Positions 27,206-36,096 of a DNA stretch of 64,000 bases are shown here, piece by piece. This DNA comes from Candidatus Nitrospira allomarina (GTDB lineage: Bacteria; Nitrospirota; Nitrospiria; Nitrospirales; UBA8639). The stretch covers positions 2,973,001-3,037,000 of the forward strand of contig NZ_CP116967.1 of the NCBI RefSeq assembly GCF_032050975.1, in the 5' to 3' direction. The translations under genes were made by a program, and so were the position numbers. Below the pieces are notes generated by a model. It had not been told where the DNA came from, made no database searches, and worked only from the letters and a program-made list of their open reading frames with translations. Every line of letters begins with the position of its first letter. The stretch's first letter is position 1.

Positions 27206-27577
27206 ATGATTAGAAAACACATTCTCGTGGTCGACGACAACGTTTCCATTCGGGATTATCTGAAAATTCGCCTGGAATATTCCGGGCACACCGTAGACCT
27301 TGCTGAAAATGGCCGGGAAGGGTTGGTGATGCTCGGACAGGCGGACTATGACCTGGTCCTCCTTGATTATAAGATGCCTGGGATCACGGGGTTGACGGTC
27401 CTACAGCATATGCAGGAGCGGTACCCGTCCATACCGGTCGTGATGCTCACTGGCCATACTGAATGCCACCTGGAGGCCCAGGCAATTGCGGCAGGGGCGC
27501 GGGCCTGTCTGTATAAACCCTTTAATTGGGTAGAGTTGGAAGGCGTCCTTCGTTGCTCGGTCGGCGCGGCTTCTTAA
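27206..27577 (+). CDS. Stand-alone response-regulator receiver protein
   Basis: 123 residues, a single receiver domain: HILVVDDNVSIRDYL (acidic pocket), LVLLDYKMPGITGLTVLQ (phospho-acceptor Asp near 54), PVVMLTGHTE (Thr) and ACLYKPFNWVEL (Lys). No output domain and no adjacent kinase. ATG 27206 is chosen over TTG 27194 because the AAAGG at 27189-27193 lies 12 nt upstream of it but touches the TTG. It precedes the second Crp/Fnr gene by 65 nt, so the two may be co-transcribed. Confidence 0.9.
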   Translation: MIRKHILVVDDNVSIRDYLKIRLEYSGHTVDLAENGREGLVMLGQADYDLVLLDYKMPGITGLTVLQHMQERYPSIPVVMLTGHTECHLEAQAIAAGARACLYKPFNWVELEGVLRCSVGAAS

Positions 27578-27642
27578 GAAAAATGGTTTTCAAGTGCCTG
27601 ACGTTATCATGAATTCATACCCTTCTTATTCCAATAGGATGC

Positions 27643-28308
27643 ATGGCACCTAAACGACGAACCTCATTCAATTCAATCGCATTTTTGACGCAAGTCGGGG
27701 AGGGTAAAACCATCCTGTCGTGCCGAAAAAACCAGGTTCTTTTTTCACAAGGTGAGAGGGCTGAGGCCGTTTTTTATATTCTGCAGGGCCAGGTCACGCT
27801 TACGGTAGTCTCCAAACGCGGAAAGGAGGCCGTTGTGGCGATTCTGGAGCCAGCGACCTTTTTTGGGGAAGCCTGCCTCACCGGCCAGGTATTGCGTCTG
27901 GAGGCCGCGACCACGGTCGGTGTGGCCAAAATCGTTCGCATTGGCAAAACCGCCATGATCAAAATACTTCATGACCAACCCACTTTCTCTGAACTATTCC
28001 TCACGCATCTCCTGGCACGCAATATTCGCATCCAAGAGGATTTAGTCGATCAACTCTTCAATTCCAGCGAGAAGCGGCTGGCGCGTGTGCTGCTCCTCAT
28101 GGCCCATTTTGGAAAAGAAAGCAAGCCGGAGGCCGTCATTGCGAAATTGAGTCAGGAAACGCTGGCGGAAATGATCGGCACCACGCGCTCTCGCGTCAGT
28201 TACTTTATGAATAAGTTTCGCAAACTGGGCTTCATTGAATACAACAGCAAAGCGGACAAGGAATTGCACGTGCACAGTTCCCTCCTGAATGTCGTCCTTC
28301 ACGACTAG
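27643..28308 (+). CDS. Crp/Fnr-family transcriptional regulator, paralogue 2
   Basis: 221 residues, same architecture as the protein at 20948-21601. The beta-roll contains VLFSQGERAEAVFYILQGQV and KEAVVAILEPATFFGEACLT, followed by the dimer helix IRIQEDLVDQLFNSSEKRLA and the winged helix QETLAEMIGTTRSRVSYFMN. The DNA-recognition regions of the two paralogues are nearly identical, so they probably bind overlapping sites. The beta-roll differs more, suggesting different inputs. It carries a 4-residue insertion (SKADKE region) before the shared C-terminal HVHSSLLNVVLHD. AGGA precedes the ATG closely. Confidence 0.93.
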   Translation: MAPKRRTSFNSIAFLTQVGEGKTILSCRKNQVLFSQGERAEAVFYILQGQVTLTVVSKRGKEAVVAILEPATFFGEACLTGQVLRLEAATTVGVAKIVRIGKTAMIKILHDQPTFSELFLTHLLARNIRIQEDLVDQLFNSSEKRLARVLLLMAHFGKESKPEAVIAKLSQETLAEMIGTTRSRVSYFMNKFRKLGFIEYNSKADKELHVHSSLLNVVLHD

Positions 28309-28416
28309 AATACCTCCTCCGTTTGGTCTCCCTTCCGCTTCTCTTGCCGTTCAGTCGGTTCAATAAAGTTGAGCCGGAACACCTCCTCGCGGTGCCATCG
28401 TTTTCGTCCACACCAC
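28309..28416. other. Intergenic region before repeat copy D
   Basis: First part of a 419-bp spacer between the Crp/Fnr paralogue 2 gene and the zinc-ribbon gene at 28728. No gene was recognised in the spacer. Confidence 0.35.
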
Positions 28417-28436
28417 TGAGCAAAATTGACCAGACA
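28417..28436 (+). repeat. Intergenic repeat copy D
   Basis: TGAGCAAAATTGACCAGACA, 108 nt after Crp/Fnr paralogue 2 and 291 nt before the zinc-ribbon gene. The position after a Crp/Fnr gene parallels copy E after paralogue 1. Confidence 0.7.
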
Positions 28437-28727
28437 GACCTTCCACGGAGGCCTATGATTATGAGTTAGGGCATTTCACGCCTGTCAAACTGTGTGCTCT
28501 CGCGCTTCGCAGAAAGGGATTGATTGTTAAAGGGGCACGCCATGGATACCTCTTCGGGCTTATCGCCAATGATGAGTGTGCTATAGGTTGCATCTGTGGC
28601 TGAAGCATGTTGGGAGAGGGAGGCGTTGCCTGTGTCGTAGGCCGAAAAGATGTCGACCTTGTAGAGAAAAGGCTTACGGAGGAACAATTATTTCATAACG
28701 GAGGTTGTAGTCAACAAGGAGGCAGAT

Positions 28728-28940
28728 ATGAATTGTCTACGTTGCGGAGGATTTCAGATGTCGGATCAGTTTTACGGTCTAGAAAACAATGGATCTGTCT
28801 GGATGTATGATGCGGTGCGGTGCATCAATTGTGAATCCATAGAAGAGCCCATGAGGAAAAAGGGGGAGATCTCATCGCCCCGGGCGGAACGCATCAATCA
28901 ATATGCCTTGACCGTGCGGGCAGTGGCTGCCCGCAAATAA
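28728..28940 (+). CDS. Small zinc-ribbon protein
   Basis: 70 residues. Two CxxC pairs, MNCLRCGG (Cys3, Cys6) and VRCINCES (Cys32, Cys35), form a probable zinc ribbon around a short aromatic segment (DQFYGLENNGSVWMYDA). The C-terminus is basic. AAGGAGG six bases before the ATG is a strong ribosome site. Function unknown; zinc ribbons of this size often bind nucleic acid or partner proteins. Confidence 0.78.
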   Translation: MNCLRCGGFQMSDQFYGLENNGSVWMYDAVRCINCESIEEPMRKKGEISSPRAERINQYALTVRAVAARK

Positions 28941-29311
28941 CGAGCGGGCTCGTTTTCCATAATCACGCCATTGCCACCTGCCGGACCATGAATGCAGGGG
29001 CAGCATGAACCACGTCCCACCCCGTTTGTTCAAGATTCCCAACATTTCGAAATACGGAAACACCGGGAGAATGTCAGTCCGAAGCCGTGTAGGCCCTCAG
29101 GGCCCACATGACCTCAGGCGGGGTTGGGTAGTCCTTCTCAATCTAATGCTGTGAGAGATGTGGCGGCGAACCATGATCCATGTATTCGTCAATAGTACAA
29201 AATCCTGTCCTTTCAGGATAAACTTGGGGAGGGAAGGAAAGCAGAGTAATTGTCTATTATTTTCAATAATTCATACATTTTTTTATTTTCCTAACTAAGG
29301 GGGAATAGCGC
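28941..29311. other. Intergenic region upstream of DUF3015-like lipoprotein
   Basis: 370 bp. A GGCCCT-C-AGGGCC dyad occurs near 29092-29104, and 29250-29300 is very A/T-rich (TTTTCAATAATTCATACATT), probably the promoter of the next gene. No gene recognised. Confidence 0.45.
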
Positions 29312-29935
29312 ATGAGTACTTATTTCCGTCATTTATATCGTTTTCTTAAAAGGCCGCGGCTCGCACCGACACACCTCTGTCTCTCGTCCGAAACTGTCGA
29401 ATGGGATCTACGGGAAAACCGGAAGCCGTTTTTCTTCCATTCCATACGGGGGTTGTGTGTGGCCATGCTCATGGGCGGGTTCTTAACTGGATGTATTACC
29501 GATGCCACGGTTGATTTGACCAAGGCCCCGTTTGATGCTTCCACCGAGCTGACTGACGCCTCGACAGATTCGATTACCAGACTGACCGACGGGACCAGTC
29601 AAGCGACATCCGATCTCACCGAGCCCACCAGAGAATTTCTTTCCAGCACGACACCCGGAGCATGGTTCAATGCGGATGGCATGCTCAACCCTGATCATAA
29701 AAAGATTGCGTTTGTGGTCGTCAACTTTGACAATTTGCAAGAGGACATATCCAGGGGATCTGGAGAATATCTGGTCTCTCTGTCCGTGTTAATGGGTATC
29801 CCACCAGAAACGCGAGACAATTTCTTACAATCCGCACAACGCCAACATGCCTTTATTTTTGATGAGAGCCAATCCCGGCCGGAATCGTTTAGACGTCTGA
29901 TCAAAACGTTACGCGTGACGTCACCCTACTCGTAA
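29312..29935 (+). CDS. DUF3015-like lipoprotein
   Basis: 207 residues. Residues about 44-62 (IRGLCVAMLMGGFLTGC) form a lipoprotein signal with Cys near 62. The mature part has a Thr/Asp-rich region with repeated L-T-D/E units, then the DUF3015-like block TTPGAWFNADGMLNPDHKKI, an N-F-x-N-L segment, SGEYLVSLSVLMGIPPETRD and a terminal helix. Family proteins are envelope lipoproteins of unknown role. The 44-residue extension before the signal is unusual; true initiation may be further in, but GGGGGAA with good spacing supports ATG 29312. Confidence 0.75.
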   Translation: MSTYFRHLYRFLKRPRLAPTHLCLSSETVEWDLRENRKPFFFHSIRGLCVAMLMGGFLTGCITDATVDLTKAPFDASTELTDASTDSITRLTDGTSQATSDLTEPTREFLSSTTPGAWFNADGMLNPDHKKIAFVVVNFDNLQEDISRGSGEYLVSLSVLMGIPPETRDNFLQSAQRQHAFIFDESQSRPESFRRLIKTLRVTSPYS

Positions 29936-30897
29936 GGGAAGGCCTCATTGGATGATCCTCGGACTCTTAGTTTGCCTCTGCATGGTGTGAGGAAGGCGAA
30001 CTCTCTTATTTCCCGCCAGTTGCAAACGGGAAGGAGAAAAAATATGACGAGGGTTTCTCCTACGGCCCTCACTTTTAGGTTGCTAACCTGGCTGACGTTT
30101 TTTTCGTTAGGGACCTTGTTTTGAGCCTTGCGAGTTGGCCACCCTTCGTGGGCCCACCTGGGCCAATTCCATCTGGCTGAGCTGAGTAAACATGGTTTTG
30201 GCTTTCTTTCTCGAATGAAATGGGTCTTAGCTGCAAGGAAGAAAATCCAGCATCGATCAGTCTTTTTTTTCTTTCCGCAATTCATTATGGGGGATCCATC
30301 TTTCCTTTCTCCATCAATTGGCGAGAGGCATAGACGGACAATCATCCTCTCCTAGCCTTGCCGGCTTGGCATAGGCCTATTTCATGGACGCCAGATCTAA
30401 TGACTCCCCTCTCGCCCAACTCGCTCCGCTCAAACAGGGTCCGTTGCTGAAAAGAGCGCCCTCCTTGGGGCCAGCCGGCAGGCGTCGGATCACAGAAGAC
30501 GAACCCTTCAGGACCTTCCAGGAAAAAGCGCGGACCGTAAAAATGTCTTGGTGATTAAGAAAAGAGGGAAGTGAGGTTCCGGGGTTTCGCCCCCGTACGG
30601 TGAGGTCCTTTTGTTTCGGGAAAAGTCGCCAAACAACGGTTGCGCTCCTCGAGACGCAACAATCATACTTTCACCCAGGTCGGCCTCATTGAATCCAGCT
30701 GACGTGGGCGCAGGGAGGACGGCCCAACTCGCAAGGGTCAAACAAGGTCCGCCTGACGAAATACACGTCAGGCTGGTTAGCCGACCTGAAGGTGAAAGGT
30801 CAGTGAAGGTTACTTGTAGTTTTTGCTTCCTGCTGGTTTCCTTTTCTGATGATGAGAAACACGGGTGGATATTGGATGCGGATGACGGGGACTGAGG
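29936..30897. other. Long intergenic region
   Basis: About 960 bp without a confident gene. A 26-codon hydrophobic ORF at 30044-30124 (MTRVSPTALTFRLLTWLTFF start) has AAGGAG 7 nt upstream and may be the stump of a secreted protein gene. TTGGCC/GGCCAA with an inner CCC-TTCG-TGGG stem lies near 30132-30166. A perfect 7-bp stem CCTGACG-AAATACA-CGTCAGG lies at about 30752-30772. None of these has a T tract. Confidence 0.4.
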
Positions 30898-32256
30898 CTA
30901 GCGGAGGCCGTATTCTTTGAGTTTGCGTTGGAGGGTTTTCCGGTGGATGCCCAGAAGTTCCGAGGTGCGGTTTTCATCGCCTTGCTGGGCATCTAAGACT
31001 TTAAGGATGTGTTCCCGTTCGAGCTGTCCGAGCGTTTTCCAGTCTGGGTGGGATGGCGATTGGTCGGGTAGGGCGGGAGGCGCGACAAGCGCTAACGGGA
31101 GGTCGTGAGACATGATAAGCGAATGTGGAGTCATGACCACGGCTCGTTCGATGGTATGTTCGAGTTCACGCACATTTCCCGGCCAGGAATAGTTGGTGAG
31201 CAGGGCTAACGCCTGGGGGTGCACTCCGGTGATGACTTTATTGTTGAGCTGGGTATATTTGGTGAGAAAGTAGTCGATGAGTGTGGGGATATCTTCGACC
31301 CGTTCTCTCAGCGATGGCAGATGCAGTGTGACAACGTTGAGCCGATAATACAGGTCTTCCCGAAACTTCCCGGATTCCACCAGCTTTTTAAGGTGTTTGT
31401 TGGTGGCGGCAATGATGCGGACATCGACTTTGATCGATTCCATGCCGCCCACTCGGCGGATTTCATGCTCTTGTAGGACCCGGAGAAGTTTGCTCTGCAG
31501 GTTCGGGGAGATATCGCCGATTTCATCCAGAAAGCAGGTGCCTCGATTGGCCGATTCCAGGAGTCCTTTTTTGAGGGTGATGGCTCCCGTGAAGGCGCCG
31601 CGTTCGTGACCGAATAATTCACTTTCCAGAAGATTTTCTGTGAGGGTGCCGCAATCCACGGCGATAAACGGCCCGTCGCTTCGGAGACTGTTGGCATGGA
31701 TGGCCCTGGCAATGAGTTCTTTTCCAGTTCCCGTTTCACCATGGATGAGGACGGTGGATTCCGTTGGGGCGACCCTGGCGATAAGTTTGTATACGGCCAC
31801 CATCGGCGGACTGTTGCCTTGTATCTGGTTGATGCCATTTCCTTTTGGCAAAAGTGGCTGAATCGATACGCGTGCCTGCTCCAGAGTGTGTTTATGGTCA
31901 CAGGCCCGTCTGACGACGGAACGAATTTCTTCCAATGCGAATGGCTTGGAGAGGTAATCGAAGGCCCCGGCTTTGATCCCTTCCACTGCCGTCGACAACG
32001 ATCCATAGGCGGTGAGGAGAATGACCTGGGTGAGGGGGCTGCGTTTCCGTGTTTCGGCCAGGAGGGCGAGTCCGTCCATGTGTGGCATTTGAATATCCGA
32101 TAACACGACATCGGGCGTTTGATCGACGAAGGTGTGTAAGGCGGCTTGACTGCTCGTCGCGGTGTAGACCTGATAGCCTTCTTTTTCCATGATTTCCCGA
32201 AGGAGGATCAGTGTGTCCGGTTCATCATCGACGATGAGGATGGTAGCTTTATGCAT
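30898..32256 (-). CDS. NtrC-type sigma-54-dependent response regulator
   Basis: 452 residues, full domain set. The receiver (about 1-120) has ILIVDDEPDTL, VVLSDIQMPHMDGLALL, VILLTAYG and YLSKPFALEE. The AAA+ domain has [35 protein letters not shown] and GTCFLDEIGDI. The C-terminal Fis-type helix-turn-helix is ENRTSELLGIHRKTLQRKLK. It should be phosphorylated by the kinase encoded just upstream, bind enhancer sites and activate RNA polymerase-sigma-54. ATG 32256 ([13 protein letters not shown]) is chosen because longer versions add sequence outside the domain. It overlaps the kinase stop by 8 nt and has GGGGGA upstream. Target genes unknown. Confidence 0.96.
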   Translation of the reverse strand: MHKATILIVDDEPDTLILLREIMEKEGYQVYTATSSQAALHTFVDQTPDVVLSDIQMPHMDGLALLAETRKRSPLTQVILLTAYGSLSTAVEGIKAGAFDYLSKPFALEEIRSVVRRACDHKHTLEQARVSIQPLLPKGNGINQIQGNSPPMVAVYKLIARVAPTESTVLIHGETGTGKELIARAIHANSLRSDGPFIAVDCGTLTENLLESELFGHERGAFTGAITLKKGLLESANRGTCFLDEIGDISPNLQSKLLRVLQEHEIRRVGGMESIKVDVRIIAATNKHLKKLVESGKFREDLYYRLNVVTLHLPSLRERVEDIPTLIDYFLTKYTQLNNKVITGVHPQALALLTNYSWPGNVRELEHTIERAVVMTPHSLIMSHDLPLALVAPPALPDQSPSHPDWKTLGQLEREHILKVLDAQQGDENRTSELLGIHRKTLQRKLKEYGLR

Positions 32257-33859
32257 GATCCGAGTTCCCCCAGGCCGGCAGCCGAATGAGAAAACGGGTG
32301 CCATGGCCCTCTTCGCTATGCACGGTGATGTGACCCTTATGCAATTGAATAATTTCGGTGGTGATGGCCAACCCAAGGCCCGTTCCTGACCCCACGCTTT
32401 TGGTGGTAAAGAAGGGGTCAAATATTTTTTCTATGTGTTCACGCGGAATCCCTGGTCCTGAATCGTGAATATCAATGATGACCTCCGGTCCTGCCTGATG
32501 GGTATCTTCGGCGTTTCGGGCCCGAATGGTCAATTGCCCGCCGTCCGGCATGGCATCGATCGCGTTATCGATGAGGTTGTTGATGGCCTCCTGAAGATGA
32601 AAGGCATCTCCCTGGACCGACCACAAATCGGGTGCAAAATGCGTAAGGCCTTGAATGCCGTGCTCCTGGAGAAGGGGGCGAAATAATAGTAACGACTGGT
32701 CGATCAGGGTCGGAACCGAGACCTGTTCGACGGAAATGGTGGGTGTGCGCGTAAAGGTAAGTAAGTCCTGGATGCTGTGAGTGAGCCGGTCGGTTTGTTT
32801 GAGCATGGTTCGCACCCGCTCCAGGACTTCATGGGAAAGATGCGGATCTTCCTGGAGCAGTTGCAGGTGTCCGAAAATGGCCGTTAAGGGTGTGCCGATC
32901 TTGTGGGCGATGGTGGCGACCAGTTGACCCAAGACAGCCAACCGTTGTTGCCGGAGAATATCACGTTGCGCAATGGAGAGGCGCTCGTTGACGGCGGCCA
33001 ACTCTTCATTCCGTTGCCGTAGTTCTGCCGTCGCATCCTCCACTCTGGTCTGTAGGGCATCCCGGGCCTGAGCTAATGCCTGATTCAATGACGCATTTTC
33101 CCTCATGACCTCCTGAATCTGTTGTGCCATGGAATTGAACTGGCGGGCTAATTCGCCTATCTCGTCTGTTTTTTCGATCGGGACCAGGGTGGCCCATTGC
33201 CCCTTTTCAACTTCAGCCAGCCCGGCTTTTAGCCGTCCAAGTGGACGGATCACATGTCGATAGAGAAAGAAGTTTAACGCCACCACGATGCCGAATCCCA
33301 TGATCAGGCTGATGACGAGCGACCAATTGAGAAAAAAACGTGTAATGGTGGTAAGTTGTCCAGTCCAGTATTCGGCGTAAATGACCCCGCTGGTTTTTCC
33401 CTGTATGGCAAGAGGCGTGGATAGTTTAAGCCGATCATCCCCGGGTTGATCGTGAAAGCGGCCTTGGGGTTCTTCAAATTGGAAGGTGTGGGTGACCATC
33501 AACGGGATTTCACTTGAAGCGTCCTTGGTGTCTCCAACTTGCGTCAGGAGGATAGGCGGTTCATCGGGTTTGGCGCTTTTCCCGTAGACCCGGAGAAAGA
33601 TGAGATCCGGGTTCCGGCTCATTAAATCGTTTAAATATTTCTCCCGTAATATCGCATTGTGAAAATGCTTTTCTGATTGAAAGCGCGCGCCGATTTGCCG
33701 CAAAAGGACAAGAGATTTTGAGTGAATGACATCTTTGGCCAATTCCGCCACATAATACTGATGCAGGAGTTCCGTGACCAGAATGGCCCCGCCCACAATG
33801 AGGATGATGATGAAGGAAGCCTTGGCTTGGAGCTTCCAGGGATGTTGCCAGGAAATCAT
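32249..33859 (-). CDS. Sensor histidine kinase (NtrB/ZraS-like)
   Basis: 536 residues from ATG 33859. TM1 ([19 protein letters not shown]) and TM2 ([20 protein letters not shown]) bracket a periplasmic domain of about 150 residues. A HAMP linker, a coiled coil ([20 protein letters not shown] and on), the HisKA box [19 protein letters not shown] with His, and HATPase motifs ([37 protein letters not shown]) follow. The His is followed by KIGTP rather than the commoner EIRNP, a variant seen in NtrB/ZraS-type kinases. It pairs with the NtrC-type regulator whose gene overlaps its stop. The periplasmic signal cannot be read from sequence. An upstream ATG at 33925 would add 22 residues. Confidence 0.95.
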   Translation of the reverse strand: MISWQHPWKLQAKASFIIILIVGGAILVTELLHQYYVAELAKDVIHSKSLVLLRQIGARFQSEKHFHNAILREKYLNDLMSRNPDLIFLRVYGKSAKPDEPPILLTQVGDTKDASSEIPLMVTHTFQFEEPQGRFHDQPGDDRLKLSTPLAIQGKTSGVIYAEYWTGQLTTITRFFLNWSLVISLIMGFGIVVALNFFLYRHVIRPLGRLKAGLAEVEKGQWATLVPIEKTDEIGELARQFNSMAQQIQEVMRENASLNQALAQARDALQTRVEDATAELRQRNEELAAVNERLSIAQRDILRQQRLAVLGQLVATIAHKIGTPLTAIFGHLQLLQEDPHLSHEVLERVRTMLKQTDRLTHSIQDLLTFTRTPTISVEQVSVPTLIDQSLLLFRPLLQEHGIQGLTHFAPDLWSVQGDAFHLQEAINNLIDNAIDAMPDGGQLTIRARNAEDTHQAGPEVIIDIHDSGPGIPREHIEKIFDPFFTTKSVGSGTGLGLAITTEIIQLHKGHITVHSEEGHGTRFLIRLPAWGNSDHA

Positions 33860-34238
33860 TGTGTGAAATTCCAACGGATTGTTGTCATCTTTTGGTAAGA
33901 AGTCCAGGGGTGTCAAAGCCCGCATGCCCGATGAAGAATGGTGAATGCGTCAGGTACGTGTCCATATCTTGAGTCATCTTGATACCCTGAGAAAAACGAA
34001 AGATCTTTCGGAGGGTGTGGGACTGTTCGACCTGGGCAAAATTCTTTGCCTCCGGCTCAGAATGACAGTATGGTGCGGGCGTTCCGGTTTACCTTGGCCA
34101 TGAATGTCTCGTGCAGGATGGGTCCCTTTCAGATTGCCAGATGCCACAGTCCGTCACTCTTCCCGGTCTCATTGTCCGATCCCTTGGTCCTAAAGTTTAC
34201 GATTTTTTTGGTTGGACAATAGGACGAGTTGAAGCCTA
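33860..34238. other. Intergenic region
   Basis: About 380 bp between the kinase start and the amidotransferase-like gene stop, both on the minus strand. It should contain the two-component operon promoter. Nothing specific recognised. Confidence 0.4.
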
Positions 34239-34985
34239 CTACGAGTTTCTTGTTCGCTGGTAGTGTTGGCAGGATCGGACAAAGGCCCGTAAGAGCCGTT
34301 GTGTGGTTTGGCTGCGGAGTTGTCGTTCCGGATGCCATTGAATCGTAAAAATATGAGGGTATTTGGGATGTTCCATCGCCTCAATGAGTCCGTCGCTGGC
34401 GATGGCGGCAGGAATAAAATCTGGAGCCAGTGTCCGGACGCCCTGGTGATGTTCTGTGGCCACTACCTTGCGACCCTTTCCGAGAATTTTGGCTAATCGA
34501 GTGCCCTGAATGATTTTGACTGGATGTAGCCCGTTTTTCTTTCCTTCATGGTCCACATTGTAGCCCTTCTTGGGCGGGTGAATATGTTGATGAAGGGTTC
34601 CGCCTTCCAGGACATTGATCAGCTGCATGCCATAGCAAATTCCTAAAATGGGTAACCGACGGGTTTTCCCGGCCTTGTATAACCAGGCTTCAAATTTGGA
34701 CCGGTTTTGAAATGCAACTTTTGTGCGTTTTTTTGGGCGTTCTCCATACCAGGTTGGATCCAAATCGTCTCCTCCGACAATGACCAACCCGTCGATGCCT
34801 TCTAAATAGCGATTGCGAAGAGTTTCCCTGTGGTTAATCGGGAGCAACACGGGATGGCCGCCCGCTTCGGTGACGGCGGCCGCATAGCGGTGATCACATA
34901 ACAAGTCGTAGTTGGCGAAGTCCTTGCGATTAGACACGGCTTCACAAGTGATCCCGATCAACGGGGCGGGATAGCGTTTACTCAT
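34239..34985 (-). CDS. Gamma-glutamyl hydrolase-like class I amidotransferase (PuuD/peptidase C26)
   Basis: 248 residues. The fold is that of class I glutamine amidotransferases: PAPLIGITCEAVSN at the start, GIDGLVIVGGDDLDPTWYGE, nucleophile Cys in PILGICYGMQLINVLEGGTL, and the His-Glu pair in FTIQWHPERQLRS. The segment LHQHIHPPKKGYNVDHEGKK matches PuuD-type gamma-glutamyl-GABA hydrolases and relatives that cleave gamma-glutamyl amides. It has no fused synthetase domain. ATG 34985 overlaps the stop of the GCS2-like ligase gene by 8 nt (ATGAGTAA), which suggests paired action on a gamma-glutamyl compound. The substrate is not known. Confidence 0.88.
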   Translation of the reverse strand: MSKRYPAPLIGITCEAVSNRKDFANYDLLCDHRYAAAVTEAGGHPVLLPINHRETLRNRYLEGIDGLVIVGGDDLDPTWYGERPKKRTKVAFQNRSKFEAWLYKAGKTRRLPILGICYGMQLINVLEGGTLHQHIHPPKKGYNVDHEGKKNGLHPVKIIQGTRLAKILGKGRKVVATEHHQGVRTLAPDFIPAAIASDGLIEAMEHPKYPHIFTIQWHPERQLRSQTTQRLLRAFVRSCQHYQRTRNS

Positions 34986-36096
34986 CGATGGATGCTCGTT
35001 TTCGACCCAGCCACACCCGTTCGGTGCTGGGAAAGGGCACTTCCAGTTCTGCGGCAAAATCCTGCAAAGTGTTGCCGCTGAGCAAATGCCCCAATCCTGA
35101 GCGATAGCGTTTGGCGAAACGGCGTTGCCAGGTTTGCGGGTGCTCGCGAATGGCCAGGGCCACCGCATCATGAATGAGCCGTGCTCCGTTATATCTGCGT
35201 TTGAGCAGGCGCAGGACCTCATAAATTTCTTCAGGAATATCCATGGCGTCGAATTCCTCCCGGTGTTCCCATAAGAACTGGTCTAAATAGTCCGGAGCCG
35301 GCATCCATTCGCGTTTCCAGGGAAGCCTGGCTTTCATGCCTTTCGTGGCGGCTTCTGTCCGGGCGAGTAGGTAATCGGCATGGCTCATCCGATTGGCCGC
35401 GGCTTCGCCCCGCAGCCATCGCAGACAGACAGCCTTAACCAGGCATAAATTCGCCACGACAAATTCCGGAATATTGGAATCGAAGACCCGTATTTCCAGA
35501 GTGGGCGGTTTGGTTTTCCGGCCTTTGCTATAGACCAGTTCCCGGGTATCGACCGATGTGAGGTCCCCTCGTTTTGTGGGGGTGAAGTAGGTGGCATTTC
35601 CACGAAGAAACCGGTTGGAGGCTTTGCCCGTGACTTTTTTGTCCCATATGGGAGAATTAGCTCCGGTCGCGATGAGCAACGGGAGCTGGTCATGCAGATG
35701 CCAGCTGAGTGCGGTGGCTTCTTGTTTGGTGAGTTTACGATTGGCGACAGAGATGTGAAGGTGGGTGCCGGCAAACCGGTTCGTCCAGCCTCCCACAAAT
35801 AACGGCACACGATAGTCTTGTTCGTCTTCTCGACTGCGATACAGGCCTCGCAGATATTTTCGCAGGCCGGCCTTGAGTAAAAATAAGCTTTCCCGGATGG
35901 TTGTGAATGGTCGGCTATTATACTCACTGCCGATGGAGGCATCCCGGGTAAATCGTTCGCCGGATTCGGAAAGACCAGGCCGTGGTTTTGACAGGCGCCT
36001 GCCGATCTTGTGATCGGTGACATTGATGCTGTACGCCTCAATTTCGACGCCGATGACGATTCGTTGATGAAACGGAGTTTGTGTTAGGCCTGCCAT
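34978..36096 (-). CDS. GCS2-like glutamate-cysteine ligase family protein
   Basis: 372 residues, resembling the GCS2/YbdK carboxylate-amine ligase group. IVIGVEIEAYSINV near the N-terminus supplies the paired Glu metal ligands. SGERFTRDASIGSEYNSRPF carries further acidic residues, and AGTHLHISVAN and TLEIRVFDSNIP complete the active-site strands. These enzymes join the gamma-carboxyl of glutamate to an amine with ATP. Substrate is often unknown; glutathione or gamma-glutamylcysteine synthesis is possible but not shown. The C-terminal 100 residues are helical and basic. Coupling with a gamma-glutamyl hydrolase-like gene recalls the PuuA/PuuD logic of making and later cleaving a gamma-glutamyl intermediate. 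The start has no strong ribosome site. Confidence 0.82.
   Translation of the reverse strand: MAGLTQTPFHQRIVIGVEIEAYSINVTDHKIGRRLSKPRPGLSESGERFTRDASIGSEYNSRPFTTIRESLFLLKAGLRKYLRGLYRSREDEQDYRVPLFVGGWTNRFAGTHLHISVANRKLTKQEATALSWHLHDQLPLLIATGANSPIWDKKVTGKASNRFLRGNATYFTPTKRGDLTSVDTRELVYSKGRKTKPPTLEIRVFDSNIPEFVVANLCLVKAVCLRWLRGEAAANRMSHADYLLARTEAATKGMKARLPWKREWMPAPDYLDQFLWEHREEFDAMDIPEEIYEVLRLLKRRYNGARLIHDAVALAIREHPQTWQRRFAKRYRSGLGHLLSGNTLQDFAAELEVPFPSTERVWLGRKRASIDE

Noticed and set aside
30044-30124. 26-codon hydrophobic ORF with a good ribosome site
   Set aside because: Too short and unaccompanied to call; could be the stump of a secreted-protein gene. Noted in the intergenic entry only.
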